14,876 bases of DNA from JBQTIU01 sp052387815 (GTDB lineage: Bacteria; Pseudomonadota; Alphaproteobacteria; CACIAM-22H2). The translations under genes were made by a program, and so were the position numbers. Below are positions 14,671-14,876 of this stretch, one piece after another; the stretch's first letter is position 1, and each line of letters starts with the position of its first letter. The stretch covers positions 1 through 14,876 of the forward strand of contig JBQTIU010000065.1 in NCBI GenBank assembly GCA_052387815.1. The letters are read 5' to 3'. Under the pieces are notes generated by a model. It ran no database searches and was not told the origin of the DNA. It was given only the letters and a program-made list of their open reading frames with translations.

Positions 14671-14876
14671 ACGACTGGAACTCCGTCCAAGAACGTGCAA
14701 TTCGTGAGCGAGGTTTGGGAATTCGGCGGGGTATGGGCTGAGGTGGCCTGCTCCTCTGGACAGTTCGGCGGGTGAGGTAAGGTGGAACTCTGCGGGTGTC
14801 GTTTGCTGTCTCCACACGCACAGCGGGTGGGGCTCGAGGTCGTAGTATCGCCATCGCTCCTCCTGTGTTCCCGATA

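Larger units (their letters stand above)
14606..14876. other. Unassigned lower-GC tail with repeats, no recognised gene
   Basis: GC is about 57% (155 of 271 by hand count), clearly below the coding regions to the left. It holds the repeats listed separately plus TTCGGCGGG at 14722-14730 and again at 14764-14772, 42 bases apart. On the minus strand one frame is open from the window edge (14874) down to a stop at 14497-14499, which would run about 100 bases into the HEPN gene. Its translation (WRYYDLEPHP, then repeated PAEF/PAEL) matches no family I recognise. On the + strand there is no long frame. It may be a degraded gene end or the flank of a mobile segment; I cannot decide. Confidence 0.35.

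Noticed and set aside
14669..14854. Minus-strand 61-codon frame with a good AGGAGG four bases before its ATG
   Set aside because: The ribosome-binding match is attractive, but the protein is almost only Arg, Pro and Ser and matches nothing. Its third codon positions are often A or T, unlike the neighbouring genes. Another frame on the same strand is longer and reads more like protein.

Overview
The window is a stretch of high-GC bacterial chromosome. It most resembles an alphaproteobacterium of the Rhodospirillales type. Three things point there: the mitochondria-like NuoG of 692 residues without the extra N7 cluster; the gene order nuoN, birA, coaX, rnj, familiar from alphaproteobacteria; and strong use of codons ending in G or C. 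No rRNA, tRNA, CRISPR array or recognisable transposase gene is visible.

Positions 1 to 10564 hold the downstream part of a complex I operon, all on the + strand: the 3' part of nuoF, then nuoG, H, I, J, K, L, M and N. nuoA to nuoE and the start of nuoF must lie to the left. F, G and I carry FMN and Fe-S clusters and pass electrons from NADH towards quinone. H forms the quinone cavity with the peripheral arm. J, K, L, M and N form the membrane proton-pumping arm. The key charged residues and cluster ligands that I could check are all present, so the complex looks intact. Genes overlap or nearly touch, except for a 41-bp gap before nuoI and a 117-bp gap before nuoJ. The larger gap contains a very stable all-G/C hairpin.

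Positions 10561 to 13822 continue without a clear break into birA (biotin-protein ligase without a DNA-binding domain), coaX (type III pantothenate kinase) and rnj (ribonuclease J). nuoM/nuoN, nuoN/birA and coaX/rnj each share a four-base ATGA stop/start overlap. This ties cofactor metabolism (biotin, CoA) and RNA processing to the respiratory operon.

Positions 13867 to 14605 hold a two-gene module: a small MNT-type nucleotidyltransferase and a HEPN-domain protein, overlapping by eight bases. It is probably a toxin-antitoxin-like or defence-related cassette. In many related genomes, as I recall, rnj is followed by housekeeping genes, so the module probably marks a synteny break. Codon use in the nucleotidyltransferase gene is slightly less G/C-biased than in rnj.

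Positions 14606 to 14876 are unassigned. GC falls to about 57% (155 of 271 by hand count). The region has a 15-16-nt imperfect direct repeat, an 11-bp inverted repeat and a second repeat pair, and no gene I can recognise. This looks like the edge of an acquired or degraded segment. Most of the window is ordinary core genome. The parts worth a second look are the nuoI-nuoJ hairpin, the MNT-HEPN module and the tail.
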